A stretch of DNA of 64,000 nucleotides from positions 5,382,501-5,446,500 of the forward strand of contig NZ_CP135921.1 in NCBI RefSeq assembly GCF_032397745.1, read 5' to 3'. Positions 8,790-18,083 of the stretch are shown piece after piece. The translations under genes were made by a program, and so were the position numbers. Source of the stretch: Bradyrhizobium prioriisuperbiae. GTDB lineage: Bacteria > Pseudomonadota > Alphaproteobacteria > Rhizobiales > Xanthobacteraceae. Within the stretch, counting starts at the first letter, position 1, and each line of letters opens with the position of its first letter. The notes beneath the pieces are model-generated. The model saw nothing but the letters and a program-made list of their open reading frames with translations, had not been told where the DNA came from and did no database searches.

Positions 8790-10766
8790 CTACCGCTGCA
8801 CCGCCGGAGCAAGTGGCAGCGGCTCGCGTGTGACCGCGGGCTCCGCGCCGCCGAGGCCGAGCACGCCGGCCATCGCCGGCAGCGCGGCGTCGGCCATCGC
8901 GGCGTGGCCTTCAGCGGTCGGATGAATCGCGCCGCCATAGACCGCCGAGAGCACGCCCCAGGTGGCGTCATGGATGTCGGCGGGCAGCGCCGAGGACGAC
9001 ACGCCCTGCGGATAGGTCATCGCGGCGAAGTAGCTGTCGTTGGCATCACGGATCCAGCGCGCGCGCGGCAGGTAGGCGCGGAATTCGCTGGCGCCGCGGC
9101 CGCAGGTCATCGGTGCCGCGGGGGCGTCGACCAGGTCGGCGGTGAAGCTGTCGCCCTTGGCCGAGAAGCATTGCCGGTCGAAGTCGGGATCGTTGGCGCC
9201 GCGGGCGCAGAAGCCATGGTTGGCGAACGCCTGCTGGTGCTGATCGACGAAGGTCATGCGGTCGCCGTTGGGATCGCGGCACAAGACGCCACCCTGGCAT
9301 TGTGCGAGGTCCCGCAGCCGTGGCAGAAACTCGCTCTGCACATAGGCCGTTACCCGCTGCAGCCGCCCGGGATCGGCCGTGAAGGAGGGATGGATATCGA
9401 AGCCCGCCGGGCCGCCCGGACAGGGCGCGCCATTGAGCAGCGCGGGATTGGCATAGGAGACGTAGACCACGCGTGACAGGTCGCCGCCGACCAGCGGTTT
9501 GAGCGCCTCGCGCATCTTGCCAAAGCGCTGCGGCAGGTCGCGCTGCAGTGTCGCGCGGCTGTCGTCCAGCGCGCCCAGCACGCCCGAGCGGCGGAACAGC
9601 GCGCGCTCTGTCGGGCCGTTGACGATGACGTCGGCGACGAGGCCGGAGAAGTCGATATCGTTGGCGCCGACCGACAGCAGGATGAGATCGAGTTGGCGCG
9701 ACGGCTGCCGGCGCTTGGCGGCGGCAAGCGCATCGCGCAGTTCGGATAGTTGTGCGTTGACGGTGCCGGCGCAGGTCACCGCATTGCGGGTGAACAGGCA
9801 CTCCCGCGCCTTCTGCGACCCGAACAGGCCGTCATTGATGGTGGCGCCGGTGCAGGCCAGCGGCAAATAAGTGACCGCGATATGCTGATACTGCGCCGCG
9901 AGCGCCAGCGCCGCGCGGGTCTGATAGCTGTAGAGCGAGCGGTGGCAGGCGGCATTGAACCATTGCGCGCTGAGCACCTGCCAGGAGCGCAGGCCGGTGC
10001 CCGAGGTGTCGCCGCCTTCGCAGGCCCGCGCGCCCTTGAAGTTGGCGCGGCCGGGCCGGTAGTACTGCTTGGCCGGGCCACCAAGGTAGGACTGGAAGCA
10101 GAAGCCATCGTCGGCCAGCGCCACCGGCCGGTCCGGATTGCCCTCACCGGACGCGACGGAATCGCCGAGCCCGGCGATGAAGATGTCGCGGACTTCGATC
10201 TGGGTGGCCACGCGCTGAGAAGGGTCCGCTCCGCTGGAGACGTCGACGGTGGCGGCGGTGGCGCGGCCGTAGCGGACGCGCAGATTGATCGGCTCGGCGC
10301 AGTCGAGCGTCGACTGGCGGGGGCCGTCGCCGTCATCGAAAGTCCAGGCGCAGGTGGCGCCGACCGGAATGGCGCCGGTCAGGCGAACCGTGACCGGATG
10401 CTCGGTCGGGGTGAGGTAGCTTTCCTTGACGCCGTCGCGGGTGCAGGGCTCGATGACGCGTCCGGTCGGATCAATGCAGAGGCGCGCGACGGTGTTGCGC
10501 GCCCAGCCACGGCCGTCGCTCTGGGTTGCGAGCGCGTCTTCGGAGGCCAGCACGCCGCCGGCGCGCAGGCTTTCGGTATGCAGCAGGAAGTCGCGCTCCT
10601 CCCGGAACAGCCGGAAGCGGTTGCGTACTTCCCAGGAAATCTGCATCGCGCCGTCGGCGGTCTGGGCTGCCGCGAACTCCGGCGCGCCGATCACGAGCGC
10701 TGCGAGAGTCAGGCCGATCCATCGCAGGCGAGCGAGCGGGCGGGACGTCTGCGGACGGGTTTTCAT
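8790..10766 (-). CDS. Secreted SGNH/GDSL-family hydrolase
   Basis: 658 residues from the ATG at 10766, which gives a clean signal peptide (Arg-rich start, hydrophobic core, cleavage near FAAAQ); a start at 10811 would add 15 residues. All SGNH blocks are visible: block I GDSVASGEG with Ser203, block III GANDIDFSG, and block V HPTAEGH near residue 615. A beta-sandwich-like segment, CAWTFDDGDG, precedes the catalytic domain around residue 140. Many paired cysteines fit an exported protein. It is an esterase or lipase acting outside the cytoplasm; the substrate is unknown. It is larger than simple GDSL lipases because of the N-terminal ~190 residues and internal insertions. Confidence 0.85.
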   Translation of the reverse strand: MKTRPQTSRPLARLRWIGLTLAALVIGAPEFAAAQTADGAMQISWEVRNRFRLFREERDFLLHTESLRAGGVLASEDALATQSDGRGWARNTVARLCIDPTGRVIEPCTRDGVKESYLTPTEHPVTVRLTGAIPVGATCAWTFDDGDGPRQSTLDCAEPINLRVRYGRATAATVDVSSGADPSQRVATQIEVRDIFIAGLGDSVASGEGNPDRPVALADDGFCFQSYLGGPAKQYYRPGRANFKGARACEGGDTSGTGLRSWQVLSAQWFNAACHRSLYSYQTRAALALAAQYQHIAVTYLPLACTGATINDGLFGSQKARECLFTRNAVTCAGTVNAQLSELRDALAAAKRRQPSRQLDLILLSVGANDIDFSGLVADVIVNGPTERALFRRSGVLGALDDSRATLQRDLPQRFGKMREALKPLVGGDLSRVVYVSYANPALLNGAPCPGGPAGFDIHPSFTADPGRLQRVTAYVQSEFLPRLRDLAQCQGGVLCRDPNGDRMTFVDQHQQAFANHGFCARGANDPDFDRQCFSAKGDSFTADLVDAPAAPMTCGRGASEFRAYLPRARWIRDANDSYFAAMTYPQGVSSSALPADIHDATWGVLSAVYGGAIHPTAEGHAAMADAALPAMAGVLGLGGAEPAVTREPLPLAPAVQR

Positions 10767-10877
10767 GGCAGGCCCGACAGCGCCGAGGGAGGTCACGTTA
10801 CGGGCGGTCATGGCGCTTATGAAGGACCAAGGTGAGGCGAAAATAAGGGACTAGCCGGCCTTGCCGAAGGGAATGTC

Positions 10878-11930
10878 TTATTCGGCCGGATGATGCTGGC
10901 GGTTGATGCGTTGCGGCACGGCGATCCGGTTCAGCGTTTCCGACCGGCGCCGTTCGTTCCATGGTTTCACCACGTTGAGCCAGAGTTCACGAAAGCCCAT
11001 GATCGAGATCGAGATCGCGAACGGGATCAGGAAATACAGGATGCGGAACACCAGCAGCGACGCCAGCAGCTGTTCCTTGCCGAACTGTGGCAGCGCCACC
11101 AGCATCGCGGCATCAAACACCCCGAGGCTGCCCGGCGCGTGGCTGGCGAAGCCGATCAGGGTCGCGAGGATGAACACCACCGCCATCGAGACGAAGTCGA
11201 CTTGCGGCGTCGCCGGCATCAGGATGTACATCGCCAGAGCGCAGAAGCCAAGATCGACGACACCGATGAAGATCTGCAGCATGGTGAGCGGCGCCGACGG
11301 CAGCACCACCTTCCAGCCGTTCTGCCCGAGTTCGCGCCGGCCGTTGGCGAGCCAGATCAGGTAGATCGCGATGCCGGCGAGGCAGCCCAGTGCGATCAAA
11401 CGATTGATCGACGGCGGCAGCAGGTCGATGGCGCTTGCGGCGGCCGGATGCCAGGCCATGCCGATGCCCAGCACGAACATGTTGCCAAGCCAGAACGTCA
11501 GCCCGGACAGGAAGCAGATCTTGGCGACATCGATCGCGGTGAGGCCCCAGTCCGAATAGATCCGGAACCGGATCGCGCCGCCGGTGAAGACGGTGGCGCC
11601 GATATTGTGGCCGATGGTGTAGCTGGTGAAACTCGACAGCGCCGCGATCTTGTAGGGCACATGGTGTTTGCCGATCGTTCGCAATGCGAACAGGTCGTAG
11701 AACGTCAGGGTAAAGAATGCACAGATCACGCACAGCGCCGCCAGCGCGATATCGGCCGGTGATTTCTCCGTCAGCGCGATCAGCACGATGCCGGTGTCCA
11801 CGCCTTTCAGCGTGCGAACCAGCGTCGTGATGGCCAGGATGATGATCAGAACGCTGGCAGCGATGCCGATCCGTTTCCAACCAGTTCGTCCCGTGAACCC
11901 GCGTTTAAGCGCGGTCAGCAGTCGATGCAT
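10878..11930 (-). CDS. Lysylphosphatidylglycerol synthase/flippase-like integral membrane protein (UPF0104 type)
   Basis: A 350-residue protein with about eight hydrophobic helices. Conserved family features include YTIGHNIGATVFTGGAIRFR near residue 110 and SHAPGSLGVFDAAML near residue 265, both typical of the membrane domain shared by MprF flippases and YbhN/UPF0104 proteins. It lacks the soluble aminoacyl-transferase domain of full MprF, so it probably moves or binds a lipid instead of modifying it. It is on the minus strand, upstream of the secreted hydrolase, with 111 bp between them. Confidence 0.85.
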   Translation of the reverse strand: MHRLLTALKRGFTGRTGWKRIGIAASVLIIILAITTLVRTLKGVDTGIVLIALTEKSPADIALAALCVICAFFTLTFYDLFALRTIGKHHVPYKIAALSSFTSYTIGHNIGATVFTGGAIRFRIYSDWGLTAIDVAKICFLSGLTFWLGNMFVLGIGMAWHPAAASAIDLLPPSINRLIALGCLAGIAIYLIWLANGRRELGQNGWKVVLPSAPLTMLQIFIGVVDLGFCALAMYILMPATPQVDFVSMAVVFILATLIGFASHAPGSLGVFDAAMLVALPQFGKEQLLASLLVFRILYFLIPFAISISIMGFRELWLNVVKPWNERRRSETLNRIAVPQRINRQHHPAE

Positions 11931-12428
11931 TCATCCTCCCGGCGGGGCACGACACTCAGGTGAGCCGATTGTAAATTGACCGCGTCGACCAGTTGGATAT
12001 CAACCAATGCGACGGGCAGGGGACAAGCGGCTGCGGGAGCGATCATAGGCGAAAACTCAGTGGCAAAAAACCGGACACCGGCTGTCTTTGCGGCGATCCG
12101 ATGTACCAACGGCGAACACGGTTAAATCCCCAGAGCTGTTCGAACAAAGTCGTCGCAAGCAGTGAATCCAAGAGCATTGAAAGGGGCTGTTACATTAACG
12201 GCTTCATACACGCTTCGTTGCCGAGGATATAGGGCTTCTGAGCAAGGCATCCAGTCCGCAATATGACGATCGCAATGGCTTCTGGGCTGTCGCAATCCGG
12301 ACACATTGCCGACCAGACCACCTTGTTGTTGGGAATTGGCCGGGTTTTCCCTCCGTCGGCGAAGAACGGGTAAATGGTTCCTCGGTTAGCCCTCGACAAG
12401 CAATGCATCCGTCGTGCTGCCTAACCGT
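11931..12428. other. Gene-poor stretch, nothing assignable
   Basis: About 500 bp with only short overlapping frames on both strands, none with a ribosome site plus recognisable domain. A minus-strand frame (12190-12408) contains CPDC and CLAQKP but has no other support. It may be decayed sequence. Confidence 0.4.
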
Positions 12429-12548
12429 ATGTTCGCGGAAGCGGTGATGGGGTGCGTTCGACTTTCGAAGGGCGAGGCGATCGATCCGCGGCTCAAGAGC
12501 GGCTTTCTGACGCAGCTGATCCGAGAGGTGTCCCGATCGATTGTGTGA
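12429..12548 (+). CDS. Possible 39-residue small protein
   Basis: A short frame from ATG 12429 (or GTG 12414) to TGA 12548 encodes a mixed-charge peptide beginning MFAEAVMGCVRLSKG and ending with an amphipathic helix-like tail. Its main support is position: an intrinsic terminator hairpin begins on the last base of the stop codon. I recognise no family and see no strong Shine-Dalgarno sequence. It could equally be the tail of a decayed gene. Confidence 0.3.
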   Translation: MFAEAVMGCVRLSKGEAIDPRLKSGFLTQLIREVSRSIV

Positions 12549-12576
12549 AGGCGCGGGGCACAAGCCTGCGCCTTTT
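12548..12576 (+). terminator. Intrinsic terminator
   Basis: Stem AAGGCGC / GCGCCTT extended by GGGC / GCC pairs around an ACAA loop, followed by TTTT. The T-run is only on the plus-strand side, so it serves something transcribed rightward, and it separates that from the convergent membrane-protein gene. Confidence 0.6.
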
Positions 12577-12581
12577 GTGTT

Positions 12582-13055
12582 TCAAGTGCGGCGAAGCGCG
12601 AAGTGGGCGCCGCAAAATGCCATGGCTGCGCCGAGACAGAGCGCGACCAGGCCTCCCAGAACGCCGGATACCGTCGGAATTGCGGTCGGGCCCGAGGCGG
12701 CCTGGCCGGCGGCGGCCAGCAGCAGCACGCCGACCCCGATCAGAAATTGCCGCATGCGCAGCGGGATTTGCCCGCCGACGGCGCTATCCATCAGCGAGGC
12801 CGTGACGTAGCCGCCGATGAAGGCGGCCAGCGCCACCAGCCACCAGGCGAGCGCGGCGGCGGCCGGAATCAAATCGCCGGTGTCCGATCGCCACAGCGTG
12901 GCGAGGTCGAGCCCGAATCGCTGTCCGATCATGTGGACGGCAAGCGCCAGCAGCACGCCGGACAGCATGGCTGCGGCATGGATCAGGTGGCGTGGGAAAG
13001 AGGCCGTCTGGGGCATTGGTCTCATCGATGTCGGGCGCGGACCTATGCCCGCCAT
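12582..13055 (-). CDS. Hypothetical four-helix membrane protein
   Basis: Up to 157 residues; the ATG at 13025 (MRPMPQ...) is an equally likely start. Four hydrophobic segments are evident: around HAAAMLSGVLLALAVHMIG, AAALAWWLVALAAFIGGYV, FLIGVGVLLLAAAGQAA and GGLVALCLGAAMAF. No motif is recognised. It is probably an inner-membrane protein of unknown function, sitting alone between a terminator and the DUF4139 gene. Confidence 0.6.
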   Translation of the reverse strand: MAGIGPRPTSMRPMPQTASFPRHLIHAAAMLSGVLLALAVHMIGQRFGLDLATLWRSDTGDLIPAAAALAWWLVALAAFIGGYVTASLMDSAVGGQIPLRMRQFLIGVGVLLLAAAGQAASGPTAIPTVSGVLGGLVALCLGAAMAFCGAHFALRRT

Positions 13056-13119
13056 GTCTTGACGGTGTCATGACATGGCGGTCTTAGCATGAAGCCTGCG
13101 GCGGATTGAAGACTCCCAG

Positions 13120-14814
13120 TTACTTGGGCTCCGCATGCATCAGGATTTCCCGGTCGCCCGGCCACTTCAGGCGCCAGCCGAACCGGATGTCCTTGGCCTC
13201 GCTGGCGGCGAGGTCGAAAGTCCAGGCCGAGACGCCACGTTTGTCGGCAACCGATTTGTCGGTGGCAGGCGTGTTGCTCGACAGCGGCTCGACCGTGATC
13301 TGGTTCACGTCCGAGACCGGGATGCGGTCGGTGAGCATGATATGGATCGGCGCCTCGTGGAGATTTTTGATGCTGGTCTTGAACTCGGTCACCTGCGAGC
13401 GGGAGCTGTTGATCCAGCCGGGTTCGTTGTCCTTCTGGCGCAGCGGCACCCGCGCCACCTTGATGCGATCGTCGCTGCCGGCGCCGAGCGTTGCCTTGTC
13501 GCCAGGCGCCACCAGCGGGAAGCGACCTTTGCCGACAAAGATGCCGTCGCGCTGGATATTCACCTCACCGGGCAACAACGGTGCGTCCTCGTTCTGGATG
13601 AAGGAGAGGTCGAGATAGGCGGTCTGGTCGAGCGCGGGCGAGATCCGGGCCGTCAGCTCCGGCGGCAGCGTGGTCGAGGACAGCGCGAAGGTTTTGGGCG
13701 AACCGTCGCGCGGCACGCTGACGCGTCCCGGCACTTTGAACGAGGCCTGGAAAGCACCGGCATCGAGGGTTGCAAACACCGGTTTCGCCGGCTCCATGGC
13801 CTGCTCCTTGGCGACCGGCGGCGGCGCCATGGCGGTGGAGGGAACGGCAGCGGGAGCCGCGGCCTTGAATTCCCTGCGCGCCCTGTCCGCCGCACCGGCT
13901 GCGCGCGACGCGGCATAGAAATCATCGGCGAAGGACACGATCATCGGCGTCACCTCGGGCGCCGCGGTGCCGCCCTGGGTGCGGACGGTCGAGACCGCAA
14001 TGGTCGCCTCGTCCCAGTCTTCCCCGGTGCGCTGCGTCACCTCGGCGCGCCGCACCAGTTCGAGCGACGGCTTGCGGCCCTTGGCGCCGGTGTCGAGTTT
14101 GGCATCGTAGCGCGGCGTCCAGGCCGCCTGCGAGACGCGATACACAATGGTGAGGGTGGCCTTGAGCGCGCCGCCGGCGGCGACCGCCACCGTGATGTCG
14201 CGCTTTGGCGCGCCGGGCTTCGCGGTCGCCGGGCGGGCCTGCTCGAGGGCGGCGATCTGTTCGGTCAGCTCCGTGCGCTTACCGCGCGCGACACGGATAT
14301 CCTCATTGACCCGCGCGAGTTCGTCGCCGACCACGTCCCAGGCGGATTTCCAGTTGGCGGGATCGATGCCCTTGTCGTCCTTGCCCTGCCCGGTGGGACT
14401 GGTCTCGCTGAAACGCACGATGCTCTTGCGCTTGACGTCCAGGGCGTCGAGCCGGGCGGCGATGGTTTCGCTCTGGTCCTTCAGCGCGGTGATCCTGGCT
14501 TCGAGCGCTGCGTCCACCACTGGCCTCGCGTCGCCGGGCGACAGGCGGGTCTCGACCGAACCGATGGCCAGCGCGCCGTCCGCGATCGCCTCGACCCGCA
14601 CCGAGGCCGGATCGAGCACGGTGGGCAGGCCCTTGATCAGCAGGGTGGAATTGCCCTGCGGCAGCGCAACCTCGGTCAGCCGCGTGACCATCGCGCCGTC
14701 GGGAAAGACGGTGACGGCATCGATGCGTGAGGGTGCATCGATATCGGCGGCGTGGGCGGCGGTGAGCGCAAGCGGAGAGGCGGCTGCGAGGAAGGCGAGG
14801 GTGGTGATGCGCAT
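13120..14814 (-). CDS. Exported DUF4139/DUF4140 (mucoidy-inhibitor MuiA-like) protein
   Basis: A 564-residue protein with a signal peptide (MRITTLAFLAAASPLALTAA, cleavage near AHA-AD). The N-terminal DUF4140-like part (IDAVTVFPDGAMVTR) is followed by a coiled coil at about 105-200 and the C-terminal DUF4139 beta domain (YRVSQAAWTPRYDAKLDT ... VTQRTGEDWDEATIAVST). An Ala/Pro-rich loop near 315-335 interrupts that domain. It is probably periplasmic. The family name comes from a mucoidy phenotype in Streptomyces-type studies; its molecular role is not established. Confidence 0.88.
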   Translation of the reverse strand: MRITTLAFLAAASPLALTAAHAADIDAPSRIDAVTVFPDGAMVTRLTEVALPQGNSTLLIKGLPTVLDPASVRVEAIADGALAIGSVETRLSPGDARPVVDAALEARITALKDQSETIAARLDALDVKRKSIVRFSETSPTGQGKDDKGIDPANWKSAWDVVGDELARVNEDIRVARGKRTELTEQIAALEQARPATAKPGAPKRDITVAVAAGGALKATLTIVYRVSQAAWTPRYDAKLDTGAKGRKPSLELVRRAEVTQRTGEDWDEATIAVSTVRTQGGTAAPEVTPMIVSFADDFYAASRAAGAADRARREFKAAAPAAVPSTAMAPPPVAKEQAMEPAKPVFATLDAGAFQASFKVPGRVSVPRDGSPKTFALSSTTLPPELTARISPALDQTAYLDLSFIQNEDAPLLPGEVNIQRDGIFVGKGRFPLVAPGDKATLGAGSDDRIKVARVPLRQKDNEPGWINSSRSQVTEFKTSIKNLHEAPIHIMLTDRIPVSDVNQITVEPLSSNTPATDKSVADKRGVSAWTFDLAASEAKDIRFGWRLKWPGDREILMHAEPK

Positions 14815-15036
14815 GGCAATGCTCCGGTCCTAAAAAATCCCCTGCGTACGTCATCGGTGGACAATTCGGCGGCTTGGCGGCGGCGGCGCGGCGTAAAACG
14901 GATGCGACCTGAGTGCCGGCGTCGCACCTCGCGCGCATCTCCCATATGGGATCGGCTGGACCGCTCGTCCCTGCAATCCTATACCGGTGCCGGACCGGTT
15001 GCTGCCGGCCTCGGCCCGTTTGTGACAAGAGGTGGC

Positions 15037-15639
15037 ATGTTGCCGACCCAACTGGCGATCTCCGGTGACACGGCCGCCACGAGGCCGTCATATCGCTACA
15101 AGCCGTCGCTCATCGGCACGCCCTGGACGTTCGATCTGACCGACGACGGATTGTCGTGGCGGATGGGCGCGCGGTCGGGGGTGTGGCCGTACGCCACTAT
15201 CGCTACGATCCGGCTGTCCTACCGCCCGATCTCGATGCAGTCGCGTCGCTTTCGGGCCGACATCTCGAACCTGTCAGGCAAATCGATCCGGATCCTGTCG
15301 GTGAACTGGCAGACCCCGGCGCTGGTCGCGCCGCAGGACGAGCCCTACCGGACGTTTGTGCAGGAATTGCATCGCCGCGTCGCGGCTGCAGGCGGCACGC
15401 CCGTGCTGGTCGCCGGTCTCGGTCGCCGAACATATGCTCTCGCCGGGATCGCGATGGCGCTGGTCGTCCTTGGGCTGGCCGCGCTGTTCATCCGCGCGGC
15501 CATGATCGGCTCCTACGGCGGGATGTTATTTTTGGCAGGCTTCGCGGCACTGTTCGGCTGGCAACTCGGCCGCTTCATGCGCCGCAACAAGCCGCGGTTT
15601 TATGCGGCCGGCGATGTGCCGCGCGATCTGCTGCCATGA
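15037..15639 (+). CDS. Hypothetical membrane protein with PH-like N-terminal part
   Basis: 200 residues from the ATG at 15037, preceded by AAGAGG. The frame is open upstream to 14752, but that part overlaps the start region of the divergent DUF4139 gene and looks non-conserved. The first ~120 residues are beta-rich (FDLTDDGLSWRMG...WPYATIATIRLSY...), resembling bacterial PH-like or YcxB-type domains. Two membrane helices follow near residues 130-180 and the C-terminus is basic. No specific function can be assigned. Confidence 0.7.
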   Translation: MLPTQLAISGDTAATRPSYRYKPSLIGTPWTFDLTDDGLSWRMGARSGVWPYATIATIRLSYRPISMQSRRFRADISNLSGKSIRILSVNWQTPALVAPQDEPYRTFVQELHRRVAAAGGTPVLVAGLGRRTYALAGIAMALVVLGLAALFIRAAMIGSYGGMLFLAGFAALFGWQLGRFMRRNKPRFYAAGDVPRDLLP

Positions 15640-15645
15640 GCCGCG

Positions 15646-16689
15646 TCATTTCCGGAGCAGGGTGAAGATCTCGCTCGGCAGCTGCAGGTCGATGGTGTCG
15701 CGGACGACCCGGAAGTCGGTGCGGGGACGATCGTCGGCCGCGTCCTTGAACGCCGCGGGATTCGCCTTGATGTCACGCAGCATCTTGCGCATCTTCACCG
15801 CAGCGTCCTCATTGAGATCGCTGTCGTAGAAGCGCGCCTGCGGCGAGCCTGATTTACCGATGTCGGCGGCGAATTCGGCGCGGCGCTTGTCGGCGAGCGC
15901 CGAGATCGCGGTGGTGAGCTCGGTGAGCTTGTTGATGTCGGCGGCGCGGCCCTTCGCAAGTTCATCCGCAAGGCCGCGGGCCTGCTGCCAGTCGGCCAGC
16001 ATGGTGCGTGCAGCGTCGGCCTGCGTGGCGTTGGGCAACAGGCGATCGATCGCCACTTTCACGGCGTCGACATAGACGGTGTGAAGATCGTTGGAGGCGG
16101 CGTGACAGGATTTGCCGAAGGCCACCAGCCGCTCGTTGAGCGCGTCGCCCTTCTTGAACTTGTCGCCCTCATAGTCCTTCGCGTTGACGTAGTTCGACAT
16201 TTCCTTGAAGACGGGAAAGCTGTCCTTGATGATGGTGTTGGCATTGGTCATCGCCTGCGACAGGCGCTGCTGCAGGTCGGCGCCGAAGGCGGCCGAGACC
16301 GGAGGCAACTGCTCGAAAGTCCGGATCGAATAGTTCAGCACCAGCACCGGTGTGCGGCCATTGCGCCATGACGGATACTGGTTGGAGGCCCACAGGGTCC
16401 AGGCCGCGTTGGCGCAGGCGCTCTGCAGGGTTTTGATCGCATCGAGTGTGTTGGATACCTCCGCCGTTTCCCTGGCCGCGGACTTTGCAGCGGGATTGGC
16501 AGTGGAATTAGACGGTGCCTGCGGCTTCGTTTCGGTCGGTGTGCGACCGGAGCTCGGTGCCGGTGTCTCGGAATTCTGCCAGGGCCACGTCCATGCGAGT
16601 CTGGTTGCACGTCCGTTGTCCTGTGCGCCGGCCGGCGTGGCCGCCTGGGCCAGCAGGACGGCGATCGCAGCGAGATGGAGATTCCGCAT
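15646..16689 (-). CDS. Hypothetical exported protein, possibly DUF3829-like
   Basis: A 347-residue protein with a signal peptide (MRNLHLAAIAVLLAQAATPAGA). A Pro/Ser/Thr-rich linker spans about residues 40-75 and is followed by an all-helical region. Spacing of Y, D and KKG residues in NYVNAKDYEGDKFKKGDAL resembles the DUF3829/YiiG family, but this is recall, not a search. Likely periplasmic. It converges on the preceding membrane-protein gene with only 6 bp between the stops. Confidence 0.7.
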   Translation of the reverse strand: MRNLHLAAIAVLLAQAATPAGAQDNGRATRLAWTWPWQNSETPAPSSGRTPTETKPQAPSNSTANPAAKSAARETAEVSNTLDAIKTLQSACANAAWTLWASNQYPSWRNGRTPVLVLNYSIRTFEQLPPVSAAFGADLQQRLSQAMTNANTIIKDSFPVFKEMSNYVNAKDYEGDKFKKGDALNERLVAFGKSCHAASNDLHTVYVDAVKVAIDRLLPNATQADAARTMLADWQQARGLADELAKGRAADINKLTELTTAISALADKRRAEFAADIGKSGSPQARFYDSDLNEDAAVKMRKMLRDIKANPAAFKDAADDRPRTDFRVVRDTIDLQLPSEIFTLLRK

Positions 16690-16910
16690 CGGACAACAGC
16701 CTCGTCAAACAGTAGGAGGCCGCACGTGCGGCCGGCCTCCAAAGGAATTCGTGGTGAAATTTCAACAGGCGTCGCTCCCTGAGGAAGCGGCTGCTGAGGC
16801 GAGGCCGGGACTTTACACAGCTGTCGTGGCTGAGCCAGCCGTGCGGGCGCAGAGCGGGAATTCCTCAGCGGGCAGATCAAATGGCCTTATCGAATGGGCT
16901 TAAAAACTTG

Positions 16911-16980
16911 ACGCGTTTTCTCCGCGCAAACGCTTCGCGTTTGTCGCGGGGAACCGGTCCCCACTTCGCTCGAAAACGCT
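16911..16980. repeat. Intergenic inverted repeat ending in GCGTTTTC / GAAAACGC
   Basis: Outer arms GCGTTTTC (16913-16920) and GAAAACGC (16972-16979) enclose an inner palindrome (gcaaacgcttcgcgtttg) and an ACCGGT core. It abuts the stop codon of the universal stress protein gene and could help end its transcript. It belongs to the same family as 7616-7678. It lies within the 291-bp gap 16690-16980, which has no gene. Confidence 0.6.
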
Positions 16981-17406
16981 TTAATGTCGCACCACCAGCA
17001 CCGAGCACTTGGCGTAACGCACCACGTGGCCGGCGTTGGAGCCGAGGAAGTAGGTGCGCATCGCCGGCCGGTGCGAGGTCATCACGATCAGGTCGGCGTG
17101 GATGCTGGCTGCTTCCTCCAGGATCTCGTGATAGATGCCGCCCTGGCGCACGATGGTGGAAATCCGCCGTGCCTCGATGCCGGATTCTGCGGCGACGATG
17201 GTCAGCGCTTCTTCGGAGGTCTGGCGTTGCTGGGTGTCGAAATCGGCGGGCACATATTCCGCCAGCATCACCGGCGTCATCGGCAGCACGTTGAGAAGGC
17301 GCACGGTGCCGCTGAAGGTCTGCGACAGCGTGGCTGCGGTTGCGATGGCGGGTTTCGCGAGATCGGTGTCGGAGAGATCGATCGGGACCAGAATTGTCTT
17401 GAACAT
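16981..17406 (-). CDS. Universal stress protein (UspA family)
   Basis: A 141-residue single Usp domain: MFKTILVPIDLSDTD at the start, HADLIVMTSHRP near residue 110, and a C-terminal LGSNAGHVVRYAKCSVLVV. The last segment keeps the GxxxG...SVLVV outline of the nucleotide-binding loop, but the usual GxxGx9GS spacing is altered, so ATP binding is not certain. These are cytoplasmic stress-associated proteins. Monocistronic here. Confidence 0.9.
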   Translation of the reverse strand: MFKTILVPIDLSDTDLAKPAIATAATLSQTFSGTVRLLNVLPMTPVMLAEYVPADFDTQQRQTSEEALTIVAAESGIEARRISTIVRQGGIYHEILEEAASIHADLIVMTSHRPAMRTYFLGSNAGHVVRYAKCSVLVVRH

Positions 17407-17493
17407 AGGCGTCTCCGTGTCTTGAACACCATGAGGTGCTGCGGTTCGGATCGTGCGCTACTTCCCAACTCCACTGTTCTACGATTGACGTCG

Positions 17494-18036
17494 CTACTCG
17501 CCGCCTGAGGCCTCCTTCAGCAGGCGCGGGCTGACAAAACGTTCCAGGCGTCCGCGCCGGAACGACACGTCGCCCCAGTCGTCGGTCGCGAAATCGATCA
17601 CCGTGAGGCCGCTGGTCGGCAGGTTGTCGAGCAGCGCCTGCCGGGCCTTGCTGCTGCCGCTCGCGACCAGCGCCAGCGCGAGTTCATGAAGCCCCGGATT
17701 GTGGGCGATGACAAGCAGCCGTTGCGGATTGTCGCCGGCGGCGGCCTGGATGATGCCGAGCAGGCCACCGGCATCTGCTGCGTAAAGTTCATCGAGGTGG
17801 TCGATCCCGATTTTCGCTTTTTTGGGCCACGCGTCCGAGATGCCGTCCCAGGTCTGCCGGGCCCGGACCGCCGTCGACACGAACGCATGGTCCGGCAACA
17901 GATCCTGCTCAGTGAGGTAGGTGCCGATTCCAGCGGCATCGCTCCAGCCGCGCTCGTCGAGTCGGCGGTCACGGTCCTTGCCCGTGGGGGCGTCTTTCTC
18001 GGTCTTGGCGTGGCGCAACAGCAGCAATTGGCGCAT
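17494..18036 (-). CDS. SixA-type histidine phosphatase family protein
   Basis: A 180-residue phosphoglycerate-mutase-like protein. The N-terminal LRHAKTEKD holds the catalytic RH, the partner Arg is in TAVRARQTW, and the second catalytic His is in VIAHNPGLHELA. The short size and lack of a cap domain fit the SixA branch, whose Escherichia member dephosphorylates Hpt-type phosphohistidine. A link to the Hpt protein at 3160 is possible but speculative, because the genes are 14 kb apart. Confidence 0.9.
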   Translation of the reverse strand: MRQLLLLRHAKTEKDAPTGKDRDRRLDERGWSDAAGIGTYLTEQDLLPDHAFVSTAVRARQTWDGISDAWPKKAKIGIDHLDELYAADAGGLLGIIQAAAGDNPQRLLVIAHNPGLHELALALVASGSSKARQALLDNLPTSGLTVIDFATDDWGDVSFRRGRLERFVSPRLLKEASGGE

Positions 18037-18083
18037 CAGCAGTCTCGGTTTCGGTCCAGCTCCAATGAATAGTGTAGATGATA

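Noticed and set aside
12204..12563. 119-codon minus-strand frame
   Set aside because: No domain or ribosome site, and it runs through the plus-strand terminator. A second overlapping frame is equally open, so neither is convincing.
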